Part shown: piece by piece, positions 41,252 to 44,331 of the stretch
Layout: each line of letters begins with the position of its first letter
How positions within the stretch are numbered: position 1 is the stretch's first letter
From: an aff. Roholtiella sp. LEGE 12411
GTDB taxonomy: Bacteria; Cyanobacteriota; Cyanobacteriia; Cyanobacteriales; Nostocaceae
NCBI RefSeq assembly: GCF_015206995.1
Contig: NZ_JADEXR010000044.1
Span: 1-44,331, forward strand
Direction: 5' to 3'
DNA: 44,331 bases
Translations under genes and position numbers: made by a program
The notes under the pieces: generated by a model
Databases searched by the model: none
What the model saw: the letters and a program-made list of their open reading frames with translations, nothing else
What the model was told of the DNA's origin: nothing

Positions 41252-41890
41252 CTAAATTGAAATATTCTGCTTTGCCCACAGAGCTGCCTGGGTGCGATCG
41301 CGTAGTCCCAATCGAGCTAGAATCTGACTAACGTAGTTCTTAACCGTTCCCTCGCTCAGATGTAGCGCTTTAGCAATTTCCCGATTATTTTTACCTTGAG
41401 CTACTAGGGTTAACACTTCTAATTCCCGCTCACTCAAAAGCTGTTGATAAGAGTTTTGTTTGACAGACGATAGAGGGTTGAGTTGGGCAAAGACTTTATG
41501 TGCAATTGTTGAACCAAGTTGACAGTAACCTTGGTGTAGGGTGCGAATTGCTGCTGCTAATTGTGCCGCAGGGGTACTTTTTAGCAGATACCCCAGTGCG
41601 CCTGCTTGCAAAGACTGCCAAATATACTCGTCTTCATCAAAAGTTGTAAATACGAGAATTCTTATCCAGGGAAAGCGTTGATGAATTTCGCGCGTTGCTA
41701 CCACCCCATCGCAGATAGGCATCCGCACATCCATCAGAATAACATCAGGCTGGAGTTGTTCGGTAAGAGCGATCGCTTCTTTGCCATGACTAGCTTGACC
41801 AACAATCTCCAAGTCTTCTTCTAGTGACAGTAAAGATGCTAATCCTTGCCGAAACAGTGTTTGGTCGTCTACAAGTAAAAGTCGAATCAT
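41252..41890 (-). CDS. NarL/LuxR-type response regulator
   Basis: Two-domain DNA-binding regulator (212 aa). The receiver has the acidic pair in LLVDDQTLFRQ, phospho-acceptor Asp in VILMDVRMP, Thr in VFTTFDED and Lys in YLLKS, so it is complete. A LuxR-type helix-turn-helix follows (LSERELEVLTLVAQGKNNRE, then LSEGTVKNYVSQIL). ATG 41890 is preferred to the GTG three bases before. HisKA_3 kinases are the usual partners and the only one here is at 13356, at the other side of the biosynthetic cluster. It runs convergently to the Rieske gene and may control the cluster. Confidence 0.92.
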   Translation of the reverse strand: MIRLLLVDDQTLFRQGLASLLSLEEDLEIVGQASHGKEAIALTEQLQPDVILMDVRMPICDGVVATREIHQRFPWIRILVFTTFDEDEYIWQSLQAGALGYLLKSTPAAQLAAAIRTLHQGYCQLGSTIAHKVFAQLNPLSSVKQNSYQQLLSERELEVLTLVAQGKNNREIAKALHLSEGTVKNYVSQILARLGLRDRTQAALWAKQNISI

Positions 41891-41964
41891 CACACTATTT
41901 TAAATTTAGTGAACGGATATAGTAGAAAATTTTTTAACATCCATGTAACTTGCTACAAGCATGT

Positions 41965-42015
41965 ATGGCAGGGGATAGGGGATAGGGGATAGGGAATAGG
42001 GAACAGAGAATAGTC
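41965..42015. repeat. GGGGATA short tandem repeat
   Basis: Three close copies of GGGGATA are followed by GGGAATA and GGGAACA variants in the 330-bp gap between the two regulator genes. It is a heptanucleotide repeat of the heterocystous-cyanobacterium type. The rest of the gap (42016-42223) contains an open frame of 53 codons on the plus strand with no recognisable product. Confidence 0.7.
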
Positions 42016-42223
42016 TTGGAAGTCTTTTGTTATCAGGATTTGAGATCAATTTATGTCCTAATTCATCTGGCAACTGCTATACATTGTGCCAAACACCTGG
42101 AAAGCAGAAGGCTTAAAGAAGTTTTTTAACTTCGCCAACAGCATCCATTACTACTTGAAAACGGAGTTCAGTGATTGCAACAATGCTTTTCAGGTTTTTG
42201 CATTACATTCTCCAATGGTTTAG

Positions 42224-42886
42224 TTATCTTGGCTCTAGTACTTTTCTGAAACTCTTGGGGCCATGTTCCATAGCCCATACAACCGCCTCAGCTCGTGAAT
42301 TCACTGCTAATTTAGCATAGATGCGGCTAATGTAATTCCGCACTGTCTGGTGTCCAAGGTTGAGTTCACAAGCAATGCGAATATTATCCCAACCTTGTGC
42401 AATCATGCTGAGAACTTGTTGCTCTCGCTCTGTCAAAGTCGCTTTTCCATCTTGATTTAGCTCATTTACTTCCTGTGCAACAAGCTCATCTAAAACGCTC
42501 GGACTATACCAGGTATTACCTTTTGCCACTGTACGGATAGCACTAACTAATGTTTGCGGCTTTTCAGATTTTAAAACACAGCCTACTATACCGCCCGCTC
42601 TTAAAATTGACAGGTCAATTTCACCACAGTTAGCCAGTGCCAGCATTTTCAAATTTGGACAGGATTTATGTAAGTAAAACACTGGTTCAGGTGGTGTAAA
42701 ATTAGGCGAGTCAAAATCAATTATTAACAGATTAGGCTTAAGTTTTCGTTCCAATTCTCGAACTTTGTGGGTATCATTTGCTTCACCTACTATGATTAAA
42801 TCTTTTTCGGCAATCAACGTAGCACGAATAGCGACTCCCACTAGCGAATCTATACCAGCCACCAGTACTCGAATAATATTGTGCAT
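42224..42886 (-). CDS. LuxR-type regulator with degenerate receiver domain
   Basis: NarL-like protein (220 aa). The receiver-like domain keeps an Asp in LLIIDFDSPN and a Lys in VLKSEK, but the usual acidic pair is replaced by LVAGIDS, so Mg2+ binding and phosphorylation are doubtful. The C-terminal LuxR helix-turn-helix is intact (LTEREQQVLSMIAQGWDN, then GHQTVRNYISRIYAKL). It may act as a phosphorylation-independent regulator. It lies 330 bp beyond the regulator at 41252 on the same strand. ATG 42886 starts MHNIIRVLVAG. Its targets are unknown; the neighbouring cluster is a reasonable guess. Confidence 0.88.
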   Translation of the reverse strand: MHNIIRVLVAGIDSLVGVAIRATLIAEKDLIIVGEANDTHKVRELERKLKPNLLIIDFDSPNFTPPEPVFYLHKSCPNLKMLALANCGEIDLSILRAGGIVGCVLKSEKPQTLVSAIRTVAKGNTWYSPSVLDELVAQEVNELNQDGKATLTEREQQVLSMIAQGWDNIRIACELNLGHQTVRNYISRIYAKLAVNSRAEAVVWAMEHGPKSFRKVLEPR

Positions 42887-43984
42887 ACACTATATCCCTC
42901 CTGAGTCAACATGTTTATCTTCTTTAACTATTGCTGCCTTATTTATATAAATCTGTTATCGATTCAAATTTTATGCAAATTTTTACAAAAATCTACATTG
43001 ATCAAGAAGTGACATTCTGCAAATTTGATTCCAATATTTCCAAAGAATAGATTATTCCAATGGTTAAGTCAAATCGCGTAGTTACGTATAATCATAATAA
43101 ATATCAACCAATCATCTATAGTAATCCGATTTGATTCGTGAACTGACTCGTAGAGACAGGGAATGGAGAATGGGGAATGGGGCATGGAGAAGAAGTAATA
43201 AAGATGTACTGAATTTTTTTCCCAAATCAAATATGATTCCTATATCTATGCCTGACAATCCCTGATGTTTAGTAAATATGTTAAAATCTCTGAAATTTAT
43301 TTCCAACATCTTTAATTGCTTTTTTGGTAAGTTTGACATCAGTTTTTGATGTTATTACTCCCTGGATCATAAGATGAATGAATCAACTTAATTTAACAAA
43401 AAAAATGTCTTTAGTTTAGATAGATAAAATTCAAACAATATAAAATTGTAATGATTTAAGATTAAATTGAAGTTATGATAAGATATAATTTAATTTAATA
43501 ATTGAATTTTATTCTTCCACCGCTTTTGATAAGCTAAGCTTTTTGTTACAAGAAGTTTAGCTTAATTGCCGACTAAACCACTCTTAAATATGGAGCGATC
43601 GCATCTAAATATTGATTGATTAAAATGATATTCTAAGTGTACTAAAAGCAGCTTAAAATATTATGGAGTAAGCGTTAAAACCATCGTCTACAAGAAAGCT
43701 ATCAGGAGTCTTATAGGAGCAACTTTCTTCGGAGAAGATGGGCTGTAATTAAATAAGTATTTTAAACATTAATTATCCTAAAGCCCCTAAAACCTAATAC
43801 ATCTGAAGTAATGAGCATTTAATCAATGCCAGTTCTACCTGATCAAAATAAGCGATCGCCATTTTCCTTGTTATAGTTAATACCATTTCACTTGAAGACT
43901 GATACAAATACTTTGGTAGGGACACGTCAATGCTCATTGGTATCAACTTCAGATGAAAGCTTGATTAGTAACTATTTGAAGTAT
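42887..43984. other. AT-rich non-coding region
   Basis: About 1.1 kb without a convincing gene on either strand. A GGGAATGG-type short repeat lies at 43157-43195. Otherwise the sequence is AT-rich with a few scattered HIP1 sites (about 43595 and 43852). No RNA gene or clear promoter was recognised. Confidence 0.5.
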
Positions 43985-44070
43985 TCTCGTTCCCATACTC
44001 AGCATGGGAATAAATTAAGGAAGGCAGAGCGTCCAAAAAAGCATTCCTAGCCTCCTAGCTGGGAACGAGA
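43985..44070. repeat. Dispersed repeat with TCTCGTTCCCA inverted ends
   Basis: TCTCGTTCCCA (43985-43995) and TGGGAACGAGA (44060-44070) are perfect 11-bp inverted ends of an 86-bp unit containing CAGCATGGGAAT and GCATTCCTAG. From memory, closely related units with CTCGTTCCC ends are abundant in Nostoc-like genomes. It is non-coding. Confidence 0.65.
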
Positions 44071-44072
44071 TG

Positions 44073-44104
44073 AAAAACTCCACCTACAAGGGGATGGAGT
44101 TTTT
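44073..44104. terminator. Strong hairpin ending in a T-run
   Basis: AAAAACTCCA (44073-44082) and TGGAGTTTTT (44095-44104) form a perfect 10-bp stem with a 12-base loop and terminal T5 on the plus strand and, by symmetry, on the minus strand. It has the shape of a bidirectional intrinsic terminator, although no gene ends nearby on the plus strand. It may be part of the preceding repeat unit. Confidence 0.5.
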
Positions 44105-44205
44105 GGGCATGGGGAATTTGGGGCCCCCTCTGGGGATAAAGGGCAATGTGGGACTTGTACTGAGCGCATTCGCGCAGCCTCTCGTAAAGAAGTATGGGGC
44201 AGCTA

Positions 44206-44297
44206 CCAATGCCCAATGCCCAATGCCCAATGCCCAATGCCCAATGCCCAATGCCCAATGCCCAATGCCCAATGCCCAATGCCCAATGCCCAATGCC
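44206..44297. repeat. CCAATGC heptanucleotide tandem repeat, about 13 copies
   Basis: Uninterrupted iterations of CCAATGC (equivalently CCCAATG) run for about 92 bp. This is the short tandemly repeated repetitive sequence type known from heterocystous cyanobacteria. Because seven is not a multiple of three, all frames through it repeat a seven-residue peptide (GHWALGI on the minus strand), which produces spurious open frames. Copy number is likely variable between strains. Confidence 0.9.
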
Positions 44298-44331
44298 CCA
44301 CTCTCTTCATTCCTCAACCATACGACGACGC

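Noticed and set aside
42062-42223. Plus-strand open frame of 53 codons between the two regulators
   Set aside because: There is no family, no ATG near its start and no ribosome binding site; it may be a transposase scrap but cannot be supported.
44206-44297. Possible CRISPR array
   Set aside because: The units are 7 bp with no spacers; this is a short tandem repeat.
44055-44317. Minus-strand open frames of 74-77 codons with GHWALGI repeats
   Set aside because: They are translations of the heptanucleotide repeat and have no start signal or family.

Overview
The window looks like chromosome of a filamentous, probably heterocyst-forming cyanobacterium (Nostocales). The evidence is frequent HIP1 octamers (GCGATCGC), heptanucleotide tandem repeats, Nostoc-type dispersed palindromes, DevBCA-type exporters and hgl/pfa-type lipid synthase genes. 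No rRNA, tRNA or CRISPR array was seen.

Layout. 1-873 holds repeats and a truncated gene remnant. 874-6572 holds a possible small gene, a type I secretion ABC transporter with cyclic-nucleotide-binding and inactive C39-like domains, its HlyD-type partner, and a DUF427 protein. 7049-14546 is a second export block: DevB-like adaptor, fatty-acid-hydroxylase-type membrane di-iron enzyme, DevC, DevA, a SyrD/PvdE-type ABC exporter and a NarL-class sensor kinase. 14900-16428 (minus strand) holds a CPBP-type membrane protease and a decayed type I secretion remnant.

17035-41224 is a ~24 kb run of plus-strand genes that I read as an undescribed biosynthetic cluster. Its core is an iterative PUFA/heterocyst-glycolipid-type synthase split over several proteins: PfaD-like enoyl reductase, KS-AT, a single ACP, KR-DH and KS-CLF-DH. 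Around the core are a class III PLP aminotransferase, two tandem short-chain dehydrogenases, a stand-alone thioester reductase, two diverged amidinotransferases of the AGAT/CyrA/SxtG type, a second ACP with an unusual N-terminal extension, an all-helical acidic-motif protein of unknown function, an amidase and a Rieske oxygenase.

Inferred chemistry: the synthase builds a partly reduced or unsaturated acyl chain, the thioester reductase releases it as an aldehyde, the aminotransferase makes an amine, and the amidinotransferases turn amine(s) into guanidine(s). The Rieske enzyme and amidase would tailor the product, which could leave through the upstream DevBCA, SyrD-like or type I exporters. 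The product would be a guanidino-lipid or polyketide-guanidine alkaloid. This is inference; I do not recognise the cluster as a known one.

41252-42886 (minus) carries two NarL/LuxR-type response regulators. One could partner the kinase at 13356; the other has a degenerate receiver. 42887-44331 appears non-coding and is rich in repeats, including about 13 copies of a 7-mer.
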